Shown here piece after piece: positions 27,048-35,542 of a stretch of 64,000 nt of DNA (the stretch's first letter is position 1; every line of letters begins with the position of its first letter). The stretch is from Lysobacterales bacterium (lineage in GTDB: Bacteria > Pseudomonadota > Gammaproteobacteria > Xanthomonadales > Xanthomonadaceae), in assembly GCA_017302135.1 (NCBI GenBank), contig JAFLDZ010000018.1:1-64000 (forward strand), read 5' to 3'. The position numbers and the translations under genes were made by a program. Under the pieces are notes generated by a model. That model saw only the letters and a list, made by a program, of their open reading frames with translations, had not been told where the DNA came from and made no database searches.

Positions 27048-27080
27048 CGCCTCCCGGAATATCGGGAGGCGTTTTCGTTT
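27048..27080 (+). terminator. Terminator after the M28 aminopeptidase
   Basis: A 9-bp stem (CGCCTCCCG / CGGGAGGCG) with a six-base loop, followed by TTTTCGTTT. It differs in sequence from the GCCCCGGC-type terminators of the other island genes. Confidence 0.85.
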
Positions 27081-27265
27081 CCGGCATCGCGCACGGCCTG
27101 CTGAAACAGGCCGTTGCCAGGCCCGACAGTGCCGGGACCCCGCTGGTGGCGACGTGAATCCGTGCGTGCCAGTTCAGCATGATTTCCGCGCGCATCCATG
27201 CGCGAGCACCGCTGCGGCGGTTACTTCGCCTTCGCGAAGGGCGGCGAAGCCTGTCAGCGACGAGA
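27080..27265 (+). pseudogene. Decayed fragment of a second M28 aminopeptidase propeptide
   Basis: Read in broken frames, this stretch encodes AVARPDSAGTPLVAT-stop, then SARIH, then RCGGYFAFAKGGEA. The intact gene has AVAKADTAGTALVVS, SERIH and RCGGFFAFATRAEA in the same order and spacing (residues about 72-130 of the M28 protein). At least one stop and one indel separate the blocks. It is therefore the remnant of a duplicated M28 gene whose catalytic part is lost. The similarity was seen by eye. Confidence 0.7.
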
Positions 27266-27447
27266 CAAGGGACGAGACAACCAACTGTCTGGATTTTCTG
27301 GATTGCGGGTGTCCGGGTCTTGCCCTCAAGCAAATACTGATCTGGATTGATCCGGGGTGTCCGGTGGGTGCGATCTCCCGCGTTGGAGAAATCATTCCCC
27401 GGTAGCCTTGCGCCAAGCGCAGGCTGCTTTCTACAGGAGTGAAGCTC

Positions 27448-30400
27448 ATGGAACCGCTGTTCCGCTTTGTCTTGACCCGTCCACCTGTCGCGCAGGATCC
27501 AGAGAACCCCAGCATCCAGCTGACTCAGGATTCGCCGTATCAGGTCGTGTTGCGACGGTTGGAAGGCAGCGGCAACCGGCGGGCGCTCAAAGAGTTGGCC
27601 ATGCGGCTCATTGAAAGCGAAGAGTTTGTCGGAACGCCGGAAAGCACCCCGCTCCATGAAGAGCTGGCGGCGCTTGAAAAAGCGCTGGATGGACTGGAGC
27701 AACAAGAAACCATCAATCCGGAAGATCTGGGCGACGCCATCATGGCAAGCTTCAACGCCGAGGCGGCTGATCTCGTCGAGAAGGACGCCTTCACGATGGC
27801 GCTCACCCGATTGCGCGACAGCCTCACTGCGATCAAACAAATTCCGGCAGAGCATGCCCGTCCGGTCGAGGCGCTGACGCAGCAACTTCGGAGCCTGGAA
27901 GTGATCGTGAAGTCCGCACAGGACGAGGCGTTTCCAGCCAATGCGCAAGCGCTGCGACGCTTTCGCCGCCGGTCCGTCGAGTTGCCTTCGAAGAACCGTT
28001 TGCCTTCGGTGTTGAGTCTTACCGATGAGCAGCACTCCGATGCTCGCAAAGCGCGCGAAAACGCCGAAAGCATGCATCGCGCGTCGGTCGAAGGGCTCTT
28101 GGGGCACCATCGGGAACTGACCCGGGCCCTGACAGAACTGACGCGCATGGGTGCGGACAACTTCGAGACAACGCCGCTTGAAACCATGGAGAACCGCGAC
28201 CCGATGCGCGGCCTGGAACTTGAGGGCATGCTCCGTCAGCGCGCCTTGTTCTCGGAGAAACTGTCAGACCTGCAAGTGCGGCATTGGGAGCGTGTGCTCG
28301 ATGCACCGCCGCGCGAAGGCGGCGACACGCGAACGCTCTCGCCATTGTCCGATCAGACCGACACTGAAAAGCGGCGCTCGCTCGCCTCTGCCGGCAGCCC
28401 TGCCATCACTGCCGCGCAGTTCCGTAAAGAAGGTTTGCGCCTGACCCAGGAGGCCATTGGCAAGCTGTCGACGGAGACCCGGAAGGTCCTGGCTGCGCAA
28501 ACACTTTCAGGCGAACGCGACGGCATGGAAAAGATCGTCGCGGACCTCGCCCAGGCGCGTCTGGCCGTCCAGCGTGAGTTGCAAGCGACCATCGGACCCA
28601 TGGTCGAGCGGAAGTTCGCGCGTGTCGGCAACACCCTGGTCGCGACCAAGACCATCAAGGCGTCGCACTGGGCGAGTTTGGTGGACGGGATCGGTGCCCT
28701 CCCGGCTTTCATCCCGTTTCCAGGGTCGGGAAGCGTCCCCAGTACCCGAGGCAAAGTGGAGCCCGCAGGCATTGCCGATCTTCTCATGGTGCGACAGCAA
28801 TTGATCGGCTATGAACGTGCGGATGTGGCGCACATCGAAAATGTGCTCAAAGGCGAGCGCAAGGAGCGCGAGCACACGACCCGTCGCGAGACCGAGCAGG
28901 TCACCTTCATGGAAACCGAGGTCTCGACTTCGGAAGAGCGTGAACTCGAAACCACGGATCGTTTCGAGATGACGCGGGAGAGCGGCGAAACGATCAAAGA
29001 AGACGCTGCGCTGAAAGCAGGCCTCACTGTGACCGGAAAATACGGGCCGACGGTCGAGTTCACGGCGAGCGCGGAAGGCTCGATGTCGCGCTCGAAGGAA
29101 GCGGCGACCAAGACCGCTTCGAGCTTCTCCCAAGACGTCACCCAGCGCAGTTCCAACAAGATCAGCGAGCGCGTGCTGAAACGTACCTCGCTGCGTATCA
29201 CCAATGAGGTGACCGAAAAGAACAGCCACCTCCTCGACAATGTCGCGGGCACCGGCCACATCGCGGGCGTGTATCAGTGGGTCAACAAGATCTATCGCGC
29301 GCAGATGTTCAACTACGGCCTGCGGACCATGTTCGATTTCATGGTGCCAGAACCTGCGGCGTTCCTGATCAAAGCCATGCAGAGTGCGCATGACAGCGTC
29401 GTGGAGCTGGAAAAACCCGAAGAGTTCACCGTCACTCCTGCCCAGATCACCGAAACCAACTACGGCCATTGGGTCAGCGCATACGCGGCGACCGATGTCG
29501 CTCCGCCGCCCGAGATGTATCGCACCACGTCGGCGGACTTCAAGGCATTTGATGAAGAGCCTCCCACGTTTCTCAATCATTCGGGGCAAATCGCTATCGA
29601 TGAAGGGTACGAGGCGATCAAGGCTTACCTCGGCACCCTGGTGTTTTACTGGGAGGAGAACTGGGCGCTGTTCATCGTCGTGGGCGACAACTTCCGCCAG
29701 GTGGGACTGAAACCCGACAAGTCCTACACAACCATGCAGACCCTCACCATGTCCCATGAGACGGGCAGCGTGCCATTTGCGCTCATCACCAACCGGGTGG
29801 CCAATGTGGGACTGACCATCGAGATCAAATCCCGGCGCACCGAGCTTGCGATGCAGAAGTGGCGCGCCGAAACCCATGCCAAGCTCGTGACGGCCTATCG
29901 CGCGCGACTGAGCGAGTATGAGGAAAAGCTCGCGAACATCGAGATCCAGGCCGGCATAGCCATCCGCGGCGCCAACCCGGCGCTGAATCTGGAGCGCATG
30001 AAAGATGAGCTGAAAAAGGACTGCATCAGCATGCTCACAGATCAGCACTACGATCTGTTCAATGCCATCGACAACGCGCCCAGCACCGGTTTGCCGCAGA
30101 TCGATGTCTCTGAAGCAGCCAAGGAAGGATCCTATGTTCGCTTTTTCGAGCAGGCGTTCGAATGGGAGCACCTGACCTGGATCACCTACCCCTACTTCTG
30201 GGGACGCAAGAGCGAATGGGAAGACCGCATGGCCTTCGATGATCCCGACCCGCTCTTCACCCAGTTCCTCAAAGCGGGTTATTGCCGCGTGTCGGTTCCG
30301 GCCCGCCCGGGATTCGAGGGCGCGATCGATCATTTCATGACCTATGGCGAGTTGTGGGAAGGCGGTCCGCTGCCTGCCATCAGCAGCCCGCTGTATCTGC

Positions 30401-30564
30401 CGATCGCCGATGAGATCGCCGAGCGACTGGATCGCCCGGGCGACGAAATTCCTCAAGGCGATCCGTGGACCGTGCGCATCCCGACGTCTCTGGTGCACTT
30501 GCGGGCCGACGACACGCTGCCCGTGTGGTCGCAAAACGCACAGGGCGAGTGGGTGGAGGATTAG
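27448..30564 (+). CDS. Large protein of unknown function, cassette gene 1
   Basis: A 1038-residue protein from the ATG at 27448 (GGAG eight bases upstream; an in-frame GTG at 27439 lies inside that site). No signal peptide. Residues 1-430 are acidic, helical and coiled-coil-prone (EELAALEKALDGLEQQ). Around 460-600 comes HIENVLKGERKEREHTTRRE, a Glu/Thr-rich ETEVSTSEERELETTDRFEM, and a Ser/Thr/Ala-rich alternating stretch (GLTVTGKYGPTVEFTASAEG onward) like a membrane-inserting beta region. Next is HIAGVYQWVNKIYRAQMFNYG and FMVPEPAAFLIKAM. The last 400 residues include a coiled coil (AYRARLSEYEEKLANIEIQA). I recall similar large unannotated proteins but cannot name the family. Codon use is less GC-biased than in the neighbours. 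A toxin or delivery component is an inference. Confidence 0.6.
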   Translation: MEPLFRFVLTRPPVAQDPENPSIQLTQDSPYQVVLRRLEGSGNRRALKELAMRLIESEEFVGTPESTPLHEELAALEKALDGLEQQETINPEDLGDAIMASFNAEAADLVEKDAFTMALTRLRDSLTAIKQIPAEHARPVEALTQQLRSLEVIVKSAQDEAFPANAQALRRFRRRSVELPSKNRLPSVLSLTDEQHSDARKARENAESMHRASVEGLLGHHRELTRALTELTRMGADNFETTPLETMENRDPMRGLELEGMLRQRALFSEKLSDLQVRHWERVLDAPPREGGDTRTLSPLSDQTDTEKRRSLASAGSPAITAAQFRKEGLRLTQEAIGKLSTETRKVLAAQTLSGERDGMEKIVADLAQARLAVQRELQATIGPMVERKFARVGNTLVATKTIKASHWASLVDGIGALPAFIPFPGSGSVPSTRGKVEPAGIADLLMVRQQLIGYERADVAHIENVLKGERKEREHTTRRETEQVTFMETEVSTSEERELETTDRFEMTRESGETIKEDAALKAGLTVTGKYGPTVEFTASAEGSMSRSKEAATKTASSFSQDVTQRSSNKISERVLKRTSLRITNEVTEKNSHLLDNVAGTGHIAGVYQWVNKIYRAQMFNYGLRTMFDFMVPEPAAFLIKAMQSAHDSVVELEKPEEFTVTPAQITETNYGHWVSAYAATDVAPPPEMYRTTSADFKAFDEEPPTFLNHSGQIAIDEGYEAIKAYLGTLVFYWEENWALFIVVGDNFRQVGLKPDKSYTTMQTLTMSHETGSVPFALITNRVANVGLTIEIKSRRTELAMQKWRAETHAKLVTAYRARLSEYEEKLANIEIQAGIAIRGANPALNLERMKDELKKDCISMLTDQHYDLFNAIDNAPSTGLPQIDVSEAAKEGSYVRFFEQAFEWEHLTWITYPYFWGRKSEWEDRMAFDDPDPLFTQFLKAGYCRVSVPARPGFEGAIDHFMTYGELWEGGPLPAISSPLYLPIADEIAERLDRPGDEIPQGDPWTVRIPTSLVHLRADDTLPVWSQNAQGEWVED

Positions 30565-30707
30565 CAGGCTGTTGAGAACAGCCTGCTGGCGTGGCTATGG
30601 ACGGCCGCGTCGACGAAGCGAGCGTGTAAGCGATCGATCCGTCGGTCACGAGTCCTGGCCCTGGCCGGACTCGTGACTTGAAAAACGCACACGAAGTGCG
30701 TTTTCAA
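30564..30707. repeat. Array of three hairpins between cassette genes 1 and 2
   Basis: The 177-bp gap begins with three successive inverted repeats. The first is GCAGGCTGTT/AACAGCCTGC (30564-30586, overlapping the stop codon). The second is GTCACGAGTCC/GGACTCGTGAC (30645-30677). The third is TTGAAAAACGCAC/GTGCGTTTTCAA with one bulge (30678-30707). None ends in a clean T-run. The GGCTGTTGA-type ends are reminiscent of insertion-sequence termini, so a small non-autonomous element is possible. Confidence 0.5.
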
Positions 30708-30741
30708 CACACTGCCAACCCTGCCCATCGAGGATCCCTGG

Positions 30742-32586
30742 ATGCCTTTCGCGGACTACGAGAAGGAGGTCGCCATCGCGAAGGCGCGTTTGCAAATGCA
30801 TCTTCACAGAGGGAAGAGCAGCGCATCCGAGCTGGCGGTCGTGCGCAGAACCTTCGAGATCATGGAGACCGAGGTTCGCTGGAAGCTCTCGGTCCTCATC
30901 TACGACAAACTCTCGCCGGACAAGGATGGACTCAAAAGCGCCCAGCGCTGGCACGCGGAAAGCATCCGCAAAGCGGGTAGGGAGATCAATCCGGAATATC
31001 TTGCCCCCGATGCTTACCTTCGAAAAGCAAACGAATACAACGAGCTTGCCGATAGGCTGGTCAAGGATGCCTCGATCCGCCCCAAAGCGGTCGTCGACAA
31101 GAAAAACGGCAAAAGCTATCTGATCCATGGCAACGACCCGCTCGTTCCCGCTGCCATGAAGGCGGTGGCATTGGAGTTGACGAGCTGGTTCCGGTCGCAG
31201 CCGAATTCCAAGGCCGTGATGTCCATGAGCGCACTCGCCGGACTTGCGACGATGCTCAGCGAGCGGCCGGATCTCGTGATGCTGATCCGTCTGGTTCAAA
31301 ATCTTCCGCTTGATGCCGAGATCAACAACATCCCCGTAGATCGACCGGCTGCCGTGCAACTGGCCACGCTTGGCATCGCACTGATACCGGTCATCGGCAA
31401 TGCGGTGGCCGCCTACGAAGCGTATTCAGGGCAAGACATCTTCGGTTATCGCCTGGGGGACGTCGAACGCGGCATCCTGGGAGCGTCCGTGCTTCTGCCC
31501 ATCGCAGGGCGGTTGTTCAAGGGCGGGCGGGCGCTTTACACCGAAGCCCGTCTGGTATCCCTGTACGGGCGCGACGCAGCCACCTGGTCGAAAGTGTCCT
31601 CGGCAAGCGCCAAAGCGGAAAGCGCCGCCGCAGGCAAAGCACTGAGGGATCTGGAACAGTCGGGCGTGAAATTGCGCGTGAGCAAGAAGCTCGCCGACCA
31701 GGCCGCCCAGGACGCTTCTGCGACCATTCCGGCGATCGCCAATGGATCCGCCTCCATCCCAGCGTTCGATCCGGATGTGATCAAACTCCTTGTGGATTTG
31801 CAGTCGAGCCACGCCGCATTGAAATCGCTCGATGCGCCATCACTGCTCAGGATTCTCGAGAAGGGACCCAATGCGGATCACTTGAAAGGGCAACTGCTCG
31901 AAGAACTGGTCGAGTCGCGCCTGGTTCCCATGCTCCGCGATCGTTCGGGCTCCTTTGCGCTGGGCTTGTCCGCCCCGACCGGAAAGAAGCTGGAGTTCAT
32001 TCCAGGGCACTTGATAAGAGACGGGAGTGGCAGACAAATTACCGACGGCCTCCTGGCGTATCGCGACAATATCGACCTGCATATCCTTGCCGTCTTCGAG
32101 GTCAAGGCGGGCAAGGCGGCCTCCCGGGAACTGGGGCATACCAAAGGCTCCGTGTCATCCCTCACGAAGGATGAACTTTCCGAACTCCGCGCCGCTGTCC
32201 GCGATATGTGGCTTGACCGGCGAGTGGAAGCTCGCCTGGAAGGACGCAAATACACCGAGAAACTCGAGGATATATTCAAGGAATATTTGAATTCGGAAAA
32301 AGGTGGGCAAATCCGCCGGGACATCGAGCGGCTCGTTCCATCTGGCGGCGGATCGTCAGTCCTGCGGATCGGATCCGAACGACTCAGGGTGAATTTCAGC
32401 CCGGGCAACACGAAATTCTTCGGCGTGATCCCGGGCAATGTCAGTACCAAAGGTATCGAGAAGCATTTGAAGGATGAAGGCATCAAACACTTTGAAATCC
32501 TCGGAGTCGATATCAAGGATTCAGAACTCAAAAGCCTTGCCGAAAAAATGCGTCCGCTCGCGCAAAAGCTCGCCGATGCACCATGA
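30742..32586 (+). CDS. Putative polymorphic toxin: pre-toxin-like segment plus PD-(D/E)XK nuclease core
   Basis: A 614-residue protein without signal peptide; GAGG lies eight bases before the ATG. The N-terminal 200 residues are helical. Around 215-255, IPVIGNAVAAYEAYSGQD continues into GDVERGILGASVLLPIAGR, which resembles the pre-toxin TG region found before toxin domains in exported polymorphic toxins. The C-terminal half has Asp435 (ITDGLL) and Glu453-Val-Lys455 (FEVKAGK) at the end of a hydrophobic strand, the spacing of a PD-(D/E)XK nuclease site. An alternative is a restriction-like enzyme in a defence role. No immunity gene is recognisable downstream. The 3' third is distinctly AT-richer (for example 32265-32310), suggesting transfer. 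Confidence 0.6.
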   Translation: MPFADYEKEVAIAKARLQMHLHRGKSSASELAVVRRTFEIMETEVRWKLSVLIYDKLSPDKDGLKSAQRWHAESIRKAGREINPEYLAPDAYLRKANEYNELADRLVKDASIRPKAVVDKKNGKSYLIHGNDPLVPAAMKAVALELTSWFRSQPNSKAVMSMSALAGLATMLSERPDLVMLIRLVQNLPLDAEINNIPVDRPAAVQLATLGIALIPVIGNAVAAYEAYSGQDIFGYRLGDVERGILGASVLLPIAGRLFKGGRALYTEARLVSLYGRDAATWSKVSSASAKAESAAAGKALRDLEQSGVKLRVSKKLADQAAQDASATIPAIANGSASIPAFDPDVIKLLVDLQSSHAALKSLDAPSLLRILEKGPNADHLKGQLLEELVESRLVPMLRDRSGSFALGLSAPTGKKLEFIPGHLIRDGSGRQITDGLLAYRDNIDLHILAVFEVKAGKAASRELGHTKGSVSSLTKDELSELRAAVRDMWLDRRVEARLEGRKYTEKLEDIFKEYLNSEKGGQIRRDIERLVPSGGGSSVLRIGSERLRVNFSPGNTKFFGVIPGNVSTKGIEKHLKDEGIKHFEILGVDIKDSELKSLAEKMRPLAQKLADAP

Positions 32587-32892
32587 CCAGGCAAAGCGGA
32601 ACGTTCATGCTGCCCGGATCGCAGGGGTTCACATCTGGAAATTTTTCCTGGTCCGACCCGAGGTGGCTTCATCTCCTTGAAGCTGCTCCAGAAACCTCTT
32701 CACAAGCCGCTTGTGCGCTCGCGTCGTGATTTTCTGGCGTTCGCTCGTGCGATGTTCCATTGATATCCGCAAAACAGCGTGGCGTTCCGCAGAGTACATG
32801 TCCGGTTTCCGGGGATGACTTCCGTCCGGAAAGATGCAGGGCAGCGCCTACGGCGCAAGCCGGCAACCTTTGCATCAATCCGAACGGAGTTC
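32587..32892. other. Intergenic region between cassette genes 2 and 3
   Basis: 306 bp. I see no gene with a ribosome binding site on either strand; a 69-codon minus-strand frame at 32669-32878 has no recognisable features. The 13-bp word CATGTCCGGTTTC at 32797-32809 recurs at 34353-34365, upstream of the sigma factor gene. Confidence 0.45.
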
Positions 32893-34302
32893 ATGACGAT
32901 GATCCTCATCAACGATTTTTCGCGACCTGTGTTCTGGCGGACATTCTCGTCCTCCGACACGGTGTACGTGTTCGGCCTGCTCGATGGCTGGGTCGCCCCC
33001 GGCGGCACTGCACAGTACGACCATCCATCGGGCCAATTCCAAATGGAGTTCAAGAGCGGCGCCCCGGGCCATCCCTTCCTCCGCCGCGCCGGAGAGACCT
33101 TCCGAAACGACGACGAGTTGGTGGTCACACCGGAAGGACAGGTCCTGCGGCTCGAGCAAACCGTCCGCGTCGAACGCGATCCGGGCGAGCGTCGCGAGAT
33201 CATCGGGAACGTCTCGAACTTCTTCGACAAGCTCGCTTTCGATGGCGACTCCACCGACGAGATCACGACCGTCATCAGCAATGTGGTGACGATCAGCGGC
33301 AGCGTTTCCACCAGGACAACGTCGAGCAGCGGCAGCGAGACATCGACCGGTGCGGGCGCGGAAGTGACCGGCAAGGGTACCTTCAAAGGGATCGACGTCG
33401 GTGTCAAATTCAACGGCAGCGTCTCCAGCAAGGTGTCTCAAAGCACCACCCGGGAGCTTGCGACGAGCCATGGCATCAGCGGCATTCAGACCACCACACT
33501 CAATCGCAAAATGTCGGTACTGCTTCGCGCACGCACGTTGACCGCCATCCATTGGGTCTGGGAGCGCTTTTACGTTTCCGGCCGCACCCACGCTGGCGGT
33601 CAGGTATTCCCTTGGGACGTGACGACGCGGGTCGAGGCTTCGTACCGCATCGAGCAGTACAACAGCATCGCGGCGATGCCTCCCGACGTTTTCGAAGCCT
33701 ATCGCGAGAAATACCCGGCCAGCGGACTCGTGCTGTTGCGGCCGGGAACGCCGTTCCTGGTGGATGGCAATGGATGGGTAGGCGTGCTGCGCGTGGGCCA
33801 GGTTCCGAACAACGGCGCGCTGCAAGGAACCTTGTATGGGCAGCCGATCCTTGGCGCGTGGACACCTGCTGACGGCAACGTGTCTTTCACACGTACGATT
33901 CACGCCAGCTACCTGCAGCACTGGCGGGCACGCATGCGGTCCGATACCGACGTCCAGGGATCGTTCTACGAGGAAGTCAACGGACAGCGCCAGCCGACCT
34001 CGTATTCCTGGCGAATGGCCGCGCGGCTGCGGGTGAACGGCAACAATTATGTCGGAGCACTCGAGGTGGATGACATGGCCGCCGATGGCAGCTTCACCGG
34101 TCGCCTTTACGACGACAACGTGGTGGGTCGCTGGGACCAGGCCGCCGGGCAGATCCAATTCACCCGCGCGCCAGGCCACCCCAACTATTCGCAGGAGTGG
34201 AAGGGGAGCAGGGTCGGGGATCTGACTTTCGCCGGCACGTTCCAGGAGCGGGTCGGAGGCAATCTGGATCCTGTCGAATACGGCTGGACGGCCCAACCGT
34301 AA
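32893..34302 (+). CDS. Protein with central Ser/Thr-rich beta region and tandem C-terminal repeats, cassette gene 3
   Basis: A 469-residue protein; the ATG at 32893 or the one at 32899 may be used (GGAG at 32886 fits the second better). The middle (about 118-185) is a Ser/Thr/Gly-rich alternating stretch (VVTISGSVSTRTTSSSGSET onward, then KGTFKGIDVGVKFNGSVSSK), similar in character to beta-pore-forming proteins and to cassette gene 1. The C-terminus has two repeats of about 85 residues built as GxLxV...GxFxGxLYx..(I/V)xGxW...G.(I/V).FTR.....Y.Q.W, ending SYSWRMA and EYGWTAQ. These look like all-beta binding modules. No signal peptide and no known family. A pore-forming or receptor-binding partner of gene 2 is an inference. 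Confidence 0.55.
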   Translation: MTMILINDFSRPVFWRTFSSSDTVYVFGLLDGWVAPGGTAQYDHPSGQFQMEFKSGAPGHPFLRRAGETFRNDDELVVTPEGQVLRLEQTVRVERDPGERREIIGNVSNFFDKLAFDGDSTDEITTVISNVVTISGSVSTRTTSSSGSETSTGAGAEVTGKGTFKGIDVGVKFNGSVSSKVSQSTTRELATSHGISGIQTTTLNRKMSVLLRARTLTAIHWVWERFYVSGRTHAGGQVFPWDVTTRVEASYRIEQYNSIAAMPPDVFEAYREKYPASGLVLLRPGTPFLVDGNGWVGVLRVGQVPNNGALQGTLYGQPILGAWTPADGNVSFTRTIHASYLQHWRARMRSDTDVQGSFYEEVNGQRQPTSYSWRMAARLRVNGNNYVGALEVDDMAADGSFTGRLYDDNVVGRWDQAAGQIQFTRAPGHPNYSQEWKGSRVGDLTFAGTFQERVGGNLDPVEYGWTAQP

Positions 34303-34553
34303 AGCGATGCGGACGAGTGACGCCGCGTGATCAGCCTGCCTCGTCAACGACTCATGTCCGGTTTCGGACGTTCTGCGAGTCTGGGACTAAGCAGGCACAC
34401 CGGCCACGCGTGCACGACCTTGCGAGCGTGTTGCCAGTCGCCGCACGCGGCGGCGGGCGCCTGCATCGGGAAGGACCCTGGACATCGCGCCTGAACTGCC
34501 GAAAAAGCTGCCGCATGAAGGATGCGATAAGACCTTATCCGGACGGAGGAAAG

Positions 34554-35111
34554 ATGGACGAGATCGAACAACAACTCGCGCGCGCCGTGGCGGGCGAGGC
34601 CGGTGCGCAGGACCAGCTCTTCGCAGGCTGCTACGACGAACTCCGCTTGCTGGCCCGCTCGCGCCTTCGGCGGCTGCCCGGCGCGGGTGAGCTGGACACC
34701 CTGTCGCTGGTGCATGAAACATATCTGCGCCTGGTGCCGGCACCGAGGCTGCGTGCCCTGCATCGACGTGGTTTCTTCATGTACGCATCGCGCGTGATGC
34801 GCTCGGTCATCCTCGACACGTTGCGCGAGCTGGCCGCCCAACGACGCGGCGGCGATCTGGAGCGGGTGACGATGACCACCCGACTGGGCAACGAACTTGC
34901 AGAGGTCACCCCCGAGCAGGTGCTCGACATCGACGCCGCCTTGCAGGCGCTCGCTCGTGATGAACCGCGTCTGGCGAAAGTGGCGGAGATGCGTTTCTTC
35001 GCCGGTCACACCGAAACCGAAGTGGCCGAGGCGCTCGGCGTCACCGAGCGCACGGTGCGTCGTGATTGGACCAAGGCCAGCCTTTTGCTGCGCGCGATGC
35101 TGGCTACTTGA
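34554..35111 (+). CDS. ECF sigma factor (Sig-70_X6 / ECF43-like) lacking acidic region 2.2
   Basis: A 185-residue protein from the ATG at 34554, five bases after a strong GGAGGA site. Region 2 reads YDELRLLARSRLRR and then LDTLSLVHETYLRLV, the form seen in the subfamily linked to Ser/Thr kinases. The usual acidic D-A-E-D cluster is replaced by Thr49/Ser51. Region 4 is VAEMRFFAGHTETEVAEALG followed by VTERTVRRDWTKASLLL. It should direct RNA polymerase to a dedicated promoter set. In characterised relatives (Xanthomonas EcfK, Vibrio EcfP) phosphorylation by a neighbouring kinase activates the factor. The divergent kinase gene 35543-38164 is the obvious partner. Confidence 0.85.
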   Translation: MDEIEQQLARAVAGEAGAQDQLFAGCYDELRLLARSRLRRLPGAGELDTLSLVHETYLRLVPAPRLRALHRRGFFMYASRVMRSVILDTLRELAAQRRGGDLERVTMTTRLGNELAEVTPEQVLDIDAALQALARDEPRLAKVAEMRFFAGHTETEVAEALGVTERTVRRDWTKASLLLRAMLAT

Positions 35112-35130
35112 TACTTGGGCTACTTGATAC
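35102..35130 (+). repeat. 13-bp direct repeat at the sigma factor stop codon
   Basis: GGCTACTTGATAC occurs at 35102-35114 and 35118-35130. The first copy contains the sigma factor stop (TGA, 35109-35111). It leads directly into the AAAGGAGAAG ribosome binding site of the next gene, suggesting a small local duplication. Confidence 0.65.
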
Positions 35131-35147
35131 CCAAAGGAGAAGTGAAC

Positions 35148-35534
35148 ATGAAATCGATCTGGAATCGATCCGCTGCCTACGCAGTCGTCGTCTTGGGATT
35201 GGCGGTGACCGGAGCTGCGGTCTACGCCTGGGCGCAGCCCGATATTGGATGCAAAAAAATGCCCATGACCTGCGCTGCGTCAATCGAGTTGGTCCAAGCG
35301 CAAGAGCGCTTTCGCATTGCCTACCAGATGGAAACCGGTGCGTGCAGCAAGGTAGTGGCGTGTAGCACCGGCGTGCGGCCGAACGCCATCGGCGGCCGGC
35401 AGGAGGTGCTGAGCGTGCATGCAAAGAACGCCGTGCAAAGCTGCGAAACCTCCTACTGCGACGAGCAATACAAGGACGACAAGCAGCGGACGGAGTGCCG
35501 CTTGGCGTGTCTGGGGAACAAGCCGATTCCCTAA
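35148..35534 (+). CDS. Small cysteine-rich exported protein
   Basis: A 128-residue protein from the ATG at 35148, eight bases after AAAGGAG. It has an N-terminal signal (MKSIWNRSAAYAVVVLGLAV to about residue 28, AWA). The mature part has eight cysteines (GCKK, MTC, GACSK, VACS, SCET, YCDE, ECRL, ACLG), enough for four disulfides, so a periplasmic or extracellular location is likely. Only 36 bp separate it from the sigma factor, so the two form an operon. It ends 8 bp before the convergent kinase gene. No family is recognised; it could be a sensor or ligand in the sigma-kinase circuit. Confidence 0.65.
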   Translation: MKSIWNRSAAYAVVVLGLAVTGAAVYAWAQPDIGCKKMPMTCAASIELVQAQERFRIAYQMETGACSKVVACSTGVRPNAIGGRQEVLSVHAKNAVQSCETSYCDEQYKDDKQRTECRLACLGNKPIP

Positions 35535-35542
35535 CCGTCTCT

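Larger units (their letters stand above)
26980..27447. other. Boundary between the protease island and the three-gene cassette
   Basis: 468 bp containing the terminator at 27048-27080, the decayed M28 remnant at about 27080-27265, and about 180 bp of leader for the cassette. The leader contains a small direct repeat GGTGTCCGG (27308 and 27356) and ends with CAGGAG, the ribosome binding site for the gene at 27448. Confidence 0.55.

Noticed and set aside
32669..32878. Immunity gene for the nuclease-like protein
   Set aside because: A minus-strand 69-codon frame opposite to the toxin direction, with no ribosome binding site and no fold-like pattern.
27310..34362. TGTCCGG as a cassette-specific sigma box
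   Set aside because: The 7-mer also occurs outside the cassette (near 838 and 24896), so it is not specific. Only the longer 13-bp identity is kept, with low interest.
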